Assembly (NCBI GenBank): GCA_030432035.1
Contig: JAUIHO010000006.1
Span: 1-45,066 of the forward strand
Length of the DNA stretch: 45,066 nt
Source: Phycisphaerae bacterium
GTDB taxonomy: Bacteria; Planctomycetota; Phycisphaerae; UBA1845; UTPLA1
Direction of reading: 5' to 3'
Both the position numbers and the translations under genes were made by a program. Position 1 is the first letter of the stretch, and the number at the start of each line of letters is the position of its first letter. This document shows positions 1 through 8,838 of this stretch, one piece after another. The notes beneath the pieces were generated by a model. That model was given only the letters and a program-made list of their open reading frames with translations. It did not search any database and was not told the DNA's origin.

Positions 1-401
1 CCGACAAAACCTTTCACGTTCAAGATGGTAGTGCGATCAAGCGTTGGCAACGCTCGGGCAGAACCGTAGCCGTTTTGAGCGGCCGCGATGCCCCCGGCGT
101 CGATGCTCGTTGTCGCGATCTTGGAATTGAAATTGTTCGGCAAGGCGCCCGCGATAAGGGTGCCGCACTGATCGACGTGTTGGCCGCTGCCGATGCCACC
201 AGCGATCAAACAGCCGCCGTCGGTGACGACCTACCGGACTTGCCCGTGTTTGAGGCGTGCCGTCATGCGATCGCCGTCGGCAATGCGCACCGATTCGCCA
301 AACGCGCGGCCGAGTATGTCACACGTCGGTGTGGCGGTGCGGGCGCAGTGGCTGAGGCCATCGAGTATTTGTTGAGGATTGACGACGCGGCGAAACGCTA
401 A
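1..401 (+). CDS. kdsC: KDO 8-phosphate phosphatase (KdsC-type HAD), 5'-truncated
   Basis: This is the C-terminal part of a HAD-family phosphatase; the start lies before the window and the reading frame enters at base 3. The visible protein runs from KTFHVQDG through VAVLSGRDAPGVDARCRDLGI and VGDDLPDLPVFE to YVTRRCGGAGAVAEA. The SGR (motif II Ser) and GDDLPDLP (motif IV acidic pair) are in the expected order for KdsC, which removes phosphate from KDO-8-phosphate in the cytoplasm during LPS inner-core synthesis. The nucleophile motif DxDGV is outside the window. The next gene, 58 bases downstream, is an LptC/LptA-like protein, matching the kdsC-lptC-lptA order of enterobacteria. A different C0-type HAD phosphatase is possible, but the sequence and context favour KdsC. 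Confidence 0.85.
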   Translation, partial: DKTFHVQDGSAIKRWQRSGRTVAVLSGRDAPGVDARCRDLGIEIVRQGARDKGAALIDVLAAADATSDQTAAVGDDLPDLPVFEACRHAIAVGNAHRFAKRAAEYVTRRCGGAGAVAEAIEYLLRIDDAAKR

Positions 402-459
402 CACATTGCCGCTGGCCCCGGTCGCAATCGTAGCCGGATGCGTCGAGGAGTATAAACCT

Positions 460-3400
460 ATGCAACGTAAGATCATTTTATTTGTCGCCGTGCTCGTCCT
501 CGTGACCGGCGCGTATTTCATATTCAGCAAGAACGACAAGCCCGTCGCGGAACGCGATATCACCGACGCCCGCAATGCCGTGAAGGAATTCGTCACGACA
601 GAAGACGATTCCGATGGCGAGAGCTTGACGACCGGCAACAATATCAAGTTCCGTCCCGGCGAGCGCACGCTGGTGAAGGTGTACGACAAAGACGCGCGCC
701 TCCGCTATGCCTTCAAGGCCGAAAAGTGGAAGCCGAACGGGCGCGATCGTTTCGAGGCCGAGCAACTTGAGATTCAGGTGCACATGCCACGCGGTGAGAT
801 TGCCTACATCACCGCCGATCAGGCCGACATCGGTTTTAAAGAAACCAACGGCAGCCAAGCCGCCCCGCGGAATGGTGAATTGCGCGGTAACGTCCGCGTC
901 GATATCGATCGGGCAACGCGCGCGTTTCGCGAAGCCAACCCCGATTTGAAAGATCGTTCCACACGACCCGACGATGTGATTCGCATGGAGATGGAATCGG
1001 CCCGCTTCGACATGGATCGCTCGGAGTTATTTGCAGAGGGATCGGTCGTCGTCGACGCACGCGAGGCTCGCATCGACGAAGTTTCCGGCCTCACCGTCCG
1101 CTGGGATCAAGTCGACAACCGTTTGGAATCGTTGCGGTTCAACCAGGGTGGCCGATTTACGATTCGGCGCGGCGCCGACATGGTGGAGATCAAACTGCCG
1201 GGCGCGGAAATCGAAACCGTCGAGAACACGTCCAACGAGCGAGCCGTCGCACAGGCACCGGCGACGGTTAAGGACGATCGCATCGCCGTCGCGACCAATA
1301 AGCCGATCAGCATCCCCAAGGCAACGTCGCGCAATGCCGTGAAAGCCAAGCCCATTTCGGCACACGAAGCGGCACAGCAAATCCGCGCCCAAGGCTTGCG
1401 GGTTCGTACCAACCAGCCGATCTCCCTTGCGGATGCCAAACGCAAACGCGAAGAAAAGACCGAGGTAAAGCCGGACGATACGGCGATGGTAACGGCCAAC
1501 AACACGCCCCCGCCGATGCCGACGGGGCCGACCGATCGTAATGATTTGCGTTCCGCCGAAGACCTCGAAACCGACATGGACACGATGCGCGCCGAGGTGC
1601 GCTCGGGCGTGATTCAGGATGCGACTGCTGCGCTAACAGCCGAAGAATTGGCTGCCATCGACGCCAAAAACGTACAGTCGTTTAAGGCGGTCTTTGAAGG
1701 CAGCGTCGATGTCGAGCAAATGCGCGGCGATACGGTCGTCGGCAAGTTACTCGCCGATCAACTCGAAGCACACTTCGATTTCGGAAAAAAGCAGGAACGC
1801 TTCGTGCGTGGCGATTCCGAAAAAGCTCCGAAGGAAGATGAACCCGAAAAGGCTGAGCAGGACAAGCCTGCGGTCGAAGGCGCGATCGTGATCAAGTGGG
1901 ATGGCCCGTTTGAACTCAACCCGCTCGCCGTCGATCCCGCCCAACAATCGGGTGGCCGCTTCGACATCATCGCTTTGGGCAATCCGGTGCGCGTGAACAA
2001 CGACGACGGCGGCGCCGTGTGCCAACAGTTGGTTTTCCGCAACGAACGCAATCAGATTTGGCTCACGGGCGAAGGCAAGCGCGACGTACAGCTAAAACTC
2101 GGCGACCGACGCGAGTTGGTGGCGCAAGAAGTGTTCTTCGATCAACGGCGCGGCTTGGGTCGCATCGACGGCAAAGGCTTTATCCGAGACGAATCGGATA
2201 AGGAAGACGCCTCGCAATTGGCAACGGCGATGGGCTTGGGCCGCTCGCAAGTCGAGATCTACTGGTCGCAAGGCGTCGATCTCGAATTGGGCAAACGCCC
2301 GGTGGCCAAACGCAATCCGTCAACGGGCGAATGGACAACCGAAGAGAAACCCTATCTGCGTCGCGCGTGGTTCCACGGTGATGTCCGGTTCCGTCGCGAT
2401 GACGAAAAGGCCCGCGCCGACGAAGTCGCAGCAACCTTCGGTTACCCGACCTCCGACAGTGCATTGGCCGAGCATATCGACCATCTCGATTTGGCCGGCA
2501 ACGTGGTTCTGGCGAACAAGTCCGAGATCGTGCAGGCGAGCCATCTCGATATTGAGATGACCCGCACCGTCGATAACCGCAGCATTCCGCAGCGAATTCA
2601 GGGTGAAGGTAACGTGCTGGCCAAGCAAGGCCGACGCGAGGTTCGCGCTAATGAGATCGACGTCAACGTCCGCGAGCTACCGTCGTCGAACGGTAATAGT
2701 AAAGGCGCTCCCGCGCTGGCGATCGAAAAGATGTTCGTCAAAGGCAACGTCGAAATCCGCGACCCCAGCCGCAACATGAAGGTCAGTCGCGCCGAAACGT
2801 TGCGCGTGCAGATGAACGACGCCAACGAACTCGCTCTCCTCCAAATTCAAAGCCCCGATCCGAACACGCTCGCCCGCGCTCGGTTTGAGGACATGGCCGT
2901 GCACGGTCACTACATCGAAATGAGCATGGCCGAACAGCGCATGCAAGTGCCCGGTCGTGGCGCGGCTTGGATGATCACCCGGCAGGACTTCGGTGGTCGA
3001 CCGTTAGAGGCCCCCAAGCCGGTGAAGATCACGTGGGCCAACGAAATGCAGATGAAGCTTAACGAGAACTATGGCGTCTTCGTCGGCGATGTCGCGGCGC
3101 GCATGGACGGCTTCGATCTCGATTCCGACAAGCTGACAATCCGCTTCGCCGACGCGCCGCCTGCACCGGTCAAGAGTAAGTCCGACGGGCGCGGTGTCTT
3201 TGCGCAACTGTCCGATTTCATCAACGACGAACCCGATGCCATCATTACCGATCAGGTCGCTTCAACGGGCACGCGCAAGCGACCGGTATATGTCGTAGCC
3301 GAAGGTAACGCGCAAGCATTGATGAGCACGCACGCCGCCAGCACCGGCCCCACGCCGGGTCGCCTGCTGAGCCGCGCGCACATCACGGGCACCCAAATCG

Positions 3401-4083
3401 CCGCCGATCTCGAACGCGAAGAGCTTTCCGTGCCCAGCGCCGGCACGCTACTGATCGAAGACTATCAATTCGAGCAAAGCAGCATTCGCCCGTCGGATCG
3501 CAAGGTCAAAGGTGTGGGCGGACCGCTGATGAGCAGTGTCCGCAGCGATGGTCCCAGTCAAACGCTCGTCACCTGGGAACAGAAGATGGACTTCTTCGGC
3601 GAAAAGGCCATGGTCGTTTTCGATCGCGACGTGAAGATGGATCACTGCAGCGGTCAACAAATCGTTAAGTTGGATGAGCTGCTCGATTCGATGAATATCG
3701 ACCGTAGCGTGCGCAACCGTCTGCGACCGGGTAGAAAGGCGAGCCTTACGTGCGGCAATCTCTTATTGGAATTCGTCGCCGACAACAAACCCGTTCGTTC
3801 CGATTCGAGTTCGCCGGTTCGCGCGACCGACCTGCGCCGCATGATCGCCAAGGGGCAGGTCTTACTCGAAGACGGTGACAAGAGCCTGATGGGCGATTCG
3901 TTGAAGTACCTCAAGCAGTCCGAGACCGTCACGATCACTGGCGGCAACGGCGTGGATGCTCGTATCTTCGTGGAGAAACCTGGCACTAGCGAAAGCATGA
4001 TTTGGACGGGCGATTCGCTCACCTGGGATCGACGTACCAATCGCATCGAAGCCCCCAACGCCCGCGTGACGAGCAGCCAATAG
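460..4083 (+). CDS. Giant LptC/LptA-like LPS-export periplasmic protein
   Basis: A 1207-residue protein with one N-terminal membrane anchor (IILFVAVLVLVTGAYFIF, residues about 4-21) and a long periplasmic part. I chose the ATG at 460 because GAGGAG lies 9 bases upstream and the anchor starts there. Residues about 60-150 look LptC-like (FRPGERTLVKVYDKDARLRY, then an ITADQADIG segment and LRGNVRVDI). Further on, OstA/LptA-type beta-jellyroll segments recur: FEGSVDVEQ (about 410), LAGNVVLANKSEIVQA (about 678), GEGNVLAKQGRREVRA (about 713), VKGNVEIRD (about 758), VFVGDVAARMDG (about 873), VFDRDVKMDH (about 1051) and AKGQVLLEDGDKSLMGD (about 1128). Known LptC proteins are about 190 residues and LptA about 180, so this looks like LptC fused to several LptA-like units. 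A Pro/Lys/Glu-rich stretch around residues 270-390 looks like a linker. Location after kdsC supports a role in LPS transport. That it bridges the periplasm alone is inference. Confidence 0.72.
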   Translation: MQRKIILFVAVLVLVTGAYFIFSKNDKPVAERDITDARNAVKEFVTTEDDSDGESLTTGNNIKFRPGERTLVKVYDKDARLRYAFKAEKWKPNGRDRFEAEQLEIQVHMPRGEIAYITADQADIGFKETNGSQAAPRNGELRGNVRVDIDRATRAFREANPDLKDRSTRPDDVIRMEMESARFDMDRSELFAEGSVVVDAREARIDEVSGLTVRWDQVDNRLESLRFNQGGRFTIRRGADMVEIKLPGAEIETVENTSNERAVAQAPATVKDDRIAVATNKPISIPKATSRNAVKAKPISAHEAAQQIRAQGLRVRTNQPISLADAKRKREEKTEVKPDDTAMVTANNTPPPMPTGPTDRNDLRSAEDLETDMDTMRAEVRSGVIQDATAALTAEELAAIDAKNVQSFKAVFEGSVDVEQMRGDTVVGKLLADQLEAHFDFGKKQERFVRGDSEKAPKEDEPEKAEQDKPAVEGAIVIKWDGPFELNPLAVDPAQQSGGRFDIIALGNPVRVNNDDGGAVCQQLVFRNERNQIWLTGEGKRDVQLKLGDRRELVAQEVFFDQRRGLGRIDGKGFIRDESDKEDASQLATAMGLGRSQVEIYWSQGVDLELGKRPVAKRNPSTGEWTTEEKPYLRRAWFHGDVRFRRDDEKARADEVAATFGYPTSDSALAEHIDHLDLAGNVVLANKSEIVQASHLDIEMTRTVDNRSIPQRIQGEGNVLAKQGRREVRANEIDVNVRELPSSNGNSKGAPALAIEKMFVKGNVEIRDPSRNMKVSRAETLRVQMNDANELALLQIQSPDPNTLARARFEDMAVHGHYIEMSMAEQRMQVPGRGAAWMITRQDFGGRPLEAPKPVKITWANEMQMKLNENYGVFVGDVAARMDGFDLDSDKLTIRFADAPPAPVKSKSDGRGVFAQLSDFINDEPDAIITDQVASTGTRKRPVYVVAEGNAQALMSTHAASTGPTPGRLLSRAHITGTQIAADLEREELSVPSAGTLLIEDYQFEQSSIRPSDRKVKGVGGPLMSSVRSDGPSQTLVTWEQKMDFFGEKAMVVFDRDVKMDHCSGQQIVKLDELLDSMNIDRSVRNRLRPGRKASLTCGNLLLEFVADNKPVRSDSSSPVRATDLRRMIAKGQVLLEDGDKSLMGDSLKYLKQSETVTITGGNGVDARIFVEKPGTSESMIWTGDSLTWDRRTNRIEAPNARVTSSQ

Positions 4084-4561
4084 CCGACAACTCGTCATTT
4101 GTATAAATAAAAAAATGCTGTGAACGACTTGCCTTTGGACGTTTGCGGTAAAGAATCGTTTAGTGATGGAAGGGACGCGGTTGGATGCCTAAAAAAGGCC
4201 TTAAACAACCTCGTCGGCGCAGATGTTTTTCTGCCGATGGCATCGAAACATCAGTCGCACAGCGAACGCGGCAACTGTATAAATCGCACTCTCGATTTAT
4301 CGCCGTCATCGCTCTCACGCCCGGTTAGCGAGCAACTCGTTGACCATGCCCACAGACAAGCAAAATTTTGGGGGGACGATGTTGCGGGATGATTCCGCGC
4401 GTCGGCTCACGCGCCCAGCGATCGGTGCCGAATCCCCCGCAGGTTGAATCGAAGATCGTTGAGCGGTCGCGCTGCGTCCGCGCCAATTGCGATTGGGAGG
4501 AGTGGAAAGTACGCGCTCGCAGAAGGCGATCGCTCAGGATCTTCGGATGTTATTTAAGGGT
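4084..4561. other. Gene-poor stretch before a strong terminator
   Basis: About 480 bases lie between the LptC-like gene and a strong plus-strand terminator. I find no recognisable protein or RNA family here. A 47-codon reading frame, 4185-4328 plus, has a GGAAGGGA nine bases before its ATG and encodes a basic peptide beginning MPKKGLKQPRRRRCFSADG. A second short frame starts at 4346. Neither is convincing. An AT-rich patch near 4100-4115 (TTGTATAAATAAAA) could be a promoter. With a terminator 3' of it, the region could make a small RNA or short mRNA, but the terminator may simply end the kdsC-lpt transcript. Confidence 0.4.
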
Positions 4562-4601
4562 GGAGCCGCGGCAGTTGGGGGGTTGTCGCGGTTCCTTTTT
4601 T
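4562..4601 (+). terminator. Rho-independent terminator
   Basis: GGAGCCGCGGCAG and TTGTCGCGGTTCC pair as a 13-bp stem (three G-U pairs) around the loop TTGGGGG, followed directly by a run of six T. It reads on the plus strand and overlaps the last bases of the convergent sugar-isomerase gene. Confidence 0.85.
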
Positions 4602-5406
4602 ATTCGGGTCGCAACATCCGCAGTTCGCGCTCGAACAACTCGCGCGCACGCACCAAATCTTCGGCGCGTCGTTCGCCCTGCTCGCGAGCCAGCACGATAT
4701 CTCCGCCGAAACCCGCCACGAGTAAATCGGCAAGAAACACCGGAACGTCAAGCGCCCCATCCCCCACGGCACATTCCGCGCCCGCAACCTGCGCCGAGCC
4801 CGGTTGTGCGTCGCGACCGCGCACGAGGTGAACCCGCCCCGCCATGTGGCGACTGGCGTGGTGCGGATCGTCGCCGCGCTCGAGCATACCGCCGGCATCG
4901 CAACAAACACCCAAAAACGGGCAATCGATATCGCGCAACGCCTGCCCCAGCCACGCGGCTTCGCACCCATTCGTCTCAACGGCCACATGGACGCCTTGAT
5001 GATCCGCCTCGTCGGCAATCGTATGAAACACCTCAAGCATTCGGTCGCTGGCGTTGTCGTCACCCGCCACCATGTGGCCCGGTGCCGTCGACACGACCGG
5101 AACGCCGAGTGCCCCGGCAAGCCGAATCACGCCGCACAGTGAATCCAGACGCTGCTCGCCAACCTGCGGATCGGCATACGACTTCCCACCCGCCGGCCCA
5201 CGCAGGCTGGCGGGGCGTAACCCGAGGTCGCCAAGAAATCTGCGAAAATGCCGTTGCCCGCTACGGTCGAGTTGCTGCATCGTCACCGGCCCGCGCGTAG
5301 CGTTGATCGAAACGGCATCGAATCCGAGCCGTCGTGCACGTTGCAAGGCTGCCTTCAGTTCGGCGTGCAGGTCATCGGCTTGTACCGCAAGGCTGGGAGT
5401 GTGCAT
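4600..5406 (-). CDS. Sugar phosphate isomerase/epimerase-like TIM-barrel protein
   Basis: A 268-residue protein of the xylose-isomerase-like TIM-barrel (AP endonuclease 2) superfamily. The fold signature shows in GFDAVSINATRGPV near the N-terminus, LAGALGVPVVSTAPGH (strand 4 region), VHVAVETNG with the usual acidic metal ligand, FLGVCCDAGGM with an Asp, and HLVRGRD late in the barrel. Family members isomerise or epimerise keto-sugars and related compounds using a divalent metal; the substrate cannot be read from sequence. No signal peptide is visible, so it is probably cytoplasmic. The ATG has no Shine-Dalgarno, but TATAAA sits 7 bases before it on the minus strand, which would fit a leaderless mRNA. 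It is convergent with the lpt region and divergent from the HbpS/GlcG-like gene. Confidence 0.75.
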   Translation of the reverse strand: MHTPSLAVQADDLHAELKAALQRARRLGFDAVSINATRGPVTMQQLDRSGQRHFRRFLGDLGLRPASLRGPAGGKSYADPQVGEQRLDSLCGVIRLAGALGVPVVSTAPGHMVAGDDNASDRMLEVFHTIADEADHQGVHVAVETNGCEAAWLGQALRDIDCPFLGVCCDAGGMLERGDDPHHASRHMAGRVHLVRGRDAQPGSAQVAGAECAVGDGALDVPVFLADLLVAGFGGDIVLAREQGERRAEDLVRARELFERELRMLRPE

Positions 5407-5551
5407 ACCGAATTTTATACCCGATTTTCTTCATTCGTCATGACCAAAACGCCCTGTTGCAACACCGGCCCGTATCGGTCAGCATGCTGCCCGCACTCAA
5501 ACAAGACTTTCCTGCGGTCAATCCCGCACCAATCACAGAGGAATCCAAACG

Positions 5552-5956
5552 ATGTCCGACATTACCACCGATCAAGCCCGCGCTGCCGTCGATGCCGCAC
5601 GCAGCAAAGCCGCCGAAATCAACACGAAGATGAACATCGCCGTTGTCGATGCCGGTGCCAACCTCAAAGCGTTCTTAAGAATGGATGGCGCTTGGCTCGG
5701 CTCGATCGATATCGCTCAGAAAAAAGCACGTACCGCGCGATACTTCGATATGCCTACCGGCGACATCGGCAATCTGTCGCAACCCGGCGGCAGTCTTTAC
5801 AACATCGAACATTCCAACGGCGGCCTGATCACGTTTCCGGGCGGCGTCCCGATCAAAGACGGCAGCGGCACGATCATCGGTGCTATCGGCGTTTCGGGAG
5901 ATACTGTCGAGAACGATCACATAGTGGCCACGGCAGGCGCAGCAGGCGTTAAGTAG
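5552..5956 (+). CDS. GlcG/HbpS family protein (DUF336-like)
   Basis: A 134-residue protein of the GlcG/HbpS (haem-degrading, DUF336) family. The typical order is present: an N-terminal helix with [41 protein letters not shown], then [44 protein letters not shown] and a final [11 protein letters not shown] start at the ATG with GAGGAA about 10 bases upstream. Some relatives bind haem or cobalamin, others sit in glycolate or propanediol operons; no such context is present here, so the ligand is unknown. No signal peptide. Its 3' end overlaps the convergent PhoD-like gene by 8 bases. Confidence 0.85.
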   Translation: MSDITTDQARAAVDAARSKAAEINTKMNIAVVDAGANLKAFLRMDGAWLGSIDIAQKKARTARYFDMPTGDIGNLSQPGGSLYNIEHSNGGLITFPGGVPIKDGSGTIIGAIGVSGDTVENDHIVATAGAAGVK

Positions 5957-7787
5957 ACCGACGCCGCCGCCCCGCCAACAGCAGGAACGGAACCGCCAGC
6001 ATCGGCGTCATGCCGCAGCCGCACACGTTCGGCAACTCAAAAATGCCGAATGTCAGCGGCGGGCAGCCGATGCCGTCGTCGCGCTGCGGTGTGACCACGA
6101 ATCGGCTTACGATCTGCGGTTGTCGTAACAGAATAAACCAAGGTGCCGCCGCAATTTCTTCCGGGCGATACCAGTCGATGCCCCACGTCGTCACCGTCAG
6201 GTTCTGCGTGACGGCGTCAATATCGAATTCGGTCCAACCGTAGGTGTTCACCGCAACGTAACCGCCGTCGGTGAGCCGCGCGTTGACTAACGAATTTTGC
6301 AGACCGATCGGGTCTAAATCGAACTGCCCCAGCAGAATGTCGCCGAAGAAACCAAAGATATTGTCGCGACCGACGCGATCTGACAGCGCATAAATCAACA
6401 TGAAGATGTCGGCCGGTGGGCCAAACGTTGCCGGGTCGATAAACGAGACGACGGTCGGTCCGAACGGCGCGGCGTATGCAACTGAACCCGTCGTAATTTC
6501 GAACGCGTTCGTCTCGATCTGCGGGCCGCCGAACGCATCCTGAAATGTAATGTTGTTCACCACCGTCCCATGGATATCGGCAGCGATAAACACCACGTTG
6601 TCGATATCGTTGTCGTGAATGAAGCGCAGGATGTCTGTGCGCTCGGCCGCGTACCCTTCGAATCTATCTGACGCCAAAGGTGGCCCAAGATTCTGAATCG
6701 GCTCGGGCACGAGGACGAACTTCCACGTAACGCCCGCAGCATCCGCGGCCTGCAAATCGGCCTTCAGATCGGCAAGCTGCGTGCGACCGAGCATGGTGCG
6801 CGAGGCGTCGAACGAACTCTCCAAGAACGTGTTGATCTCTTCGCCAAGCGACGTCACAAACGGTGCGTCGAGCGGTTCATCTCGAAAGCTGCGGGCATCG
6901 AGCAGGAAGAAAGCGGCATCCTGGCCGTAAGTGCGCTGTCGGTAGAGCTTGCGTTGCCCCTCCGTGCGCGGTTCGTCGGTGCCTTCGTACACTTCATCGC
7001 GAATCGGGTTGTATTCGTGAAAGGCCTGCAGGCTGTTGTTGAACAGCATCGTTTGGTTGATGAAGTCACCGCTGTCGTCGAAGCGACTATCCGAAGAAGG
7101 CGGTGCCGCACCCGCGAAATCGTTGGTGATTTCGTGGTCGTCGATCATCGCGAGGATTGCTGTGGTCGCCCGCAAATCACCCAGCGCATTGACACCCGCG
7201 CGGGCGCTGTAAACTTCGTTATGTTTGATGCGGAACTCTTCGAGCGTGCGAGCTTGGCTGAGGGGCAAATCTGGCGACGGCACATCTGCATAAATCGTAT
7301 CACCGAGTCCGATGAAAAGATCGAGCTGTCGCGCGGGTGCGTTTCGAATGGATGGATATGGTGCCAAGTCGCCGCGCCAATCGCCGGACACGCCGAACCG
7401 CACCCCGTGTTGACCGTCGGTATTGGGTGTGACGAATTGACCGTCGGCAGTGCAGCCATCGGGATCGGTCGCGCGATAGTAATACCGCGTTCCCGGCAGC
7501 AAGTCGCCTACATCCACCTTAGCCGGCTCCATCGTATCGATCACCATTTCGGTGAAGGTGGCCGCAGCATCACCCAACGCCGCCGGGTCGGATGAGATTT
7601 CAAACGTTACCTCACCTGTGACCGACGAACGCGTCCAAAGCACCGCCGACGTATGCGTTACATCTCCGGCGGCGACACCGTTGGGCAACTCGGCGTGCAC
7701 CGGCAGTGCAATTGCGAACCCCGCGCAAAGTGACAACAAAAAAACACCGCATATCCGAGAAGCGCTGAGGTAGTTAAACAACATCAT
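5949..7787 (-). CDS. Secreted PhoD-like alkaline phosphatase/phosphodiesterase
   Basis: A 612-residue secreted metallophosphoesterase of the PhoD family. Residues about 1-32 form a signal peptide ending ALPVHA. Next is the PhoD N-terminal beta domain ([20 protein letters not shown]), then the catalytic domain with [28 protein letters not shown] and FIAADIHGT, the metal-ligand motifs of PhoD enzymes. These enzymes hydrolyse phosphate esters outside the cytoplasm for phosphorus supply. The C-terminus is [10 protein letters not shown], a hydrophobic stretch and GRRRRST, resembling a MYXO-CTERM-style sorting or anchoring tail rather than a plain end. Two ATGs stand in tandem; GAGGAG lies only 3 bases before the first, so translation may begin at the second (7784). 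Phosphate-regulated expression is expected for the family, but I see no clear Pho box. Confidence 0.85.
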   Translation of the reverse strand: MMLFNYLSASRICGVFLLSLCAGFAIALPVHAELPNGVAAGDVTHTSAVLWTRSSVTGEVTFEISSDPAALGDAAATFTEMVIDTMEPAKVDVGDLLPGTRYYYRATDPDGCTADGQFVTPNTDGQHGVRFGVSGDWRGDLAPYPSIRNAPARQLDLFIGLGDTIYADVPSPDLPLSQARTLEEFRIKHNEVYSARAGVNALGDLRATTAILAMIDDHEITNDFAGAAPPSSDSRFDDSGDFINQTMLFNNSLQAFHEYNPIRDEVYEGTDEPRTEGQRKLYRQRTYGQDAAFFLLDARSFRDEPLDAPFVTSLGEEINTFLESSFDASRTMLGRTQLADLKADLQAADAAGVTWKFVLVPEPIQNLGPPLASDRFEGYAAERTDILRFIHDNDIDNVVFIAADIHGTVVNNITFQDAFGGPQIETNAFEITTGSVAYAAPFGPTVVSFIDPATFGPPADIFMLIYALSDRVGRDNIFGFFGDILLGQFDLDPIGLQNSLVNARLTDGGYVAVNTYGWTEFDIDAVTQNLTVTTWGIDWYRPEEIAAAPWFILLRQPQIVSRFVVTPQRDDGIGCPPLTFGIFELPNVCGCGMTPMLAVPFLLLAGRRRRST

Positions 7788-7890
7788 GCGCTCCTCGAAA
7801 TATGCGGTGGTTGAATGCTAGGCGTAAGCTTAAATCCTCGTCCGGACTGATCTATCCGAGCGGAGAAGCTGTAACGGTCTCGCGAGAGCG

Positions 7891-7922
7891 ACCCTCCGTA
7901 ACCCCCTCCCCGCAAGGTAGGG
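7891..7922. repeat. CCCTCC-type interspersed repeat, copy 1
   Basis: ACCCTCCGTAACCCCCTCCC followed by CGCAAGGTAGGG resembles two other elements in this window (35060-35118 and 39958-39989). All pair a CCCTC-rich half with a GGTAGGG or GGGAGGG half. It lies in a gap between two minus-strand genes. Confidence 0.45.
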
Positions 7923-7931
7923 CGTTCATCG

Positions 7932-7969
7932 GTGCAACGTGACGGCAATTCGATTGCGTCACGTTGCAC
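7932..7969. other. Long near-perfect inverted repeat (hairpin)
   Basis: GTGCAACGTGAC pairs perfectly with GTCACGTTGCAC, and inside it GCAAT pairs with ATTGC around a TCG loop, with one unpaired G. The 38-base hairpin is just downstream of the minus-strand pseudopilin gene. Neither strand has a T-run after it, so it may be an RNA-stabilising or Rho-dependent end rather than a classical terminator, or a protein-binding site. Confidence 0.6.
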
Positions 7970-7988
7970 AAAACCATTATCTCCGCGT

Positions 7989-8804
7989 TTAGTAACCGGG
8001 GTAATGTGGTTGCCAGTAACGCGTGAAATACATCGTTGGCTCTTCTCCATCAGCATGCAGTTCATGATACCCGGTCGGCTGCGCCGGGCCATTGCTATTC
8101 ATCTCAAACTGCTGTTGCGCCGCGCCAAGGTCGCTGCGACCTTCGAGGCTGCCACGATGGGGATACTCGAACTTGCCGGACGCAATATCCCCACCCAGCT
8201 TGTCGGACACGATCGCCCGACGAACCGACCACGAGCCACGCCGGTCGTTATTCAAACCACCGGCCTGCACGTAGCGTCGTCCGTCGAGCAGCTTGATCGG
8301 TCGACCATCCAGATGAACGTAGTTGCTCACTGCCGGATCGAGCGCCGTGCCTGTTCGTGCGAACGGGCTTTGATCGTAGGGCACCGTCGGCAACCCCTGC
8401 ACGGAATCGGCAGTACTGAAGCTGTACGTCATCGCCCAACCGCCCTGTCCGGCATTGTTGGGCCATCCGGATACCGCCGACTTACACACCCAACTTTTTT
8501 CGCCCACGTACGGCTGCAGCAACACGCCGACTGTGGTGGGGTATGCCAGGTCGAACGGATTGGCATCGGGCATCGAGATGTTGATGTTGGTCGCGTAAGG
8601 CAGGCGGTCGTCCCACGTTAGCGAGTACGACCAGATGCCCGTCCAGATGTTGCGCAAGTTGTTCTTGCAATACACCTTGTTCGCTTCTTCGCGTGCGCGC
8701 CCCAAAGCGGGAAGTAAGACCGCCACCAAAATAGCAATGATGGCAATCACCACGAGAAGTTCGATCAACGTAAATGCCGAGCGGGATGAATGCTTACGTG
8801 TCAT
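7989..8804 (-). CDS. Type II secretion pseudopilin-like protein (prepilin N-terminus)
   Basis: A 271-residue protein with the type IV prepilin N-terminus: a short basic leader ([10 protein letters not shown]), then [24 protein letters not shown], with the conserved Glu at +5 of the mature protein. Prepilin peptidase should cut before the Phe. The globular part begins [19 protein letters not shown], as in the large planctomycete families with an N-terminal methylation domain, and ends with [10 protein letters not shown], reminiscent of their H-X9-DG region. I chose the ATG at 8804 because AAGGAG is 9 bases upstream; an in-frame ATG 7 codons earlier lacks this. It is the last of three minus-strand genes for exported proteins. 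Such proteins are numerous in planctomycetes and mostly uncharacterised; assembly into a pilus or secretion pseudopilus is inference. Confidence 0.85.
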   Translation of the reverse strand: MTRKHSSRSAFTLIELLVVIAIIAILVAVLLPALGRAREEANKVYCKNNLRNIWTGIWSYSLTWDDRLPYATNINISMPDANPFDLAYPTTVGVLLQPYVGEKSWVCKSAVSGWPNNAGQGGWAMTYSFSTADSVQGLPTVPYDQSPFARTGTALDPAVSNYVHLDGRPIKLLDGRRYVQAGGLNNDRRGSWSVRRAIVSDKLGGDIASGKFEYPHRGSLEGRSDLGAAQQQFEMNSNGPAQPTGYHELHADGEEPTMYFTRYWQPHYPGY

Positions 8805-8838
8805 ATCCACAGACTCCTTCCGCATTCGATCGTTCCTA

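Noticed and set aside
4487..4831. Frame resembling the start of a planctomycete ECF sigma factor
   Set aside because: The similarity covers only about 15 residues, then the frame runs through the terminator and into the antisense of the sugar isomerase gene. Kept only as a remark in a finding.
4368..5300. Long Arg-rich plus-strand reading frame
   Set aside because: It lies over the minus-strand sugar isomerase-like gene, has extreme Arg/Pro content and no domain; it is a shadow of that gene.
4600..5406. Leaderless mRNA for the sugar isomerase-like gene as a separate finding
   Set aside because: TATAAA seven bases before the ATG is suggestive, but no good -35 is present; kept as a remark in the gene entry.
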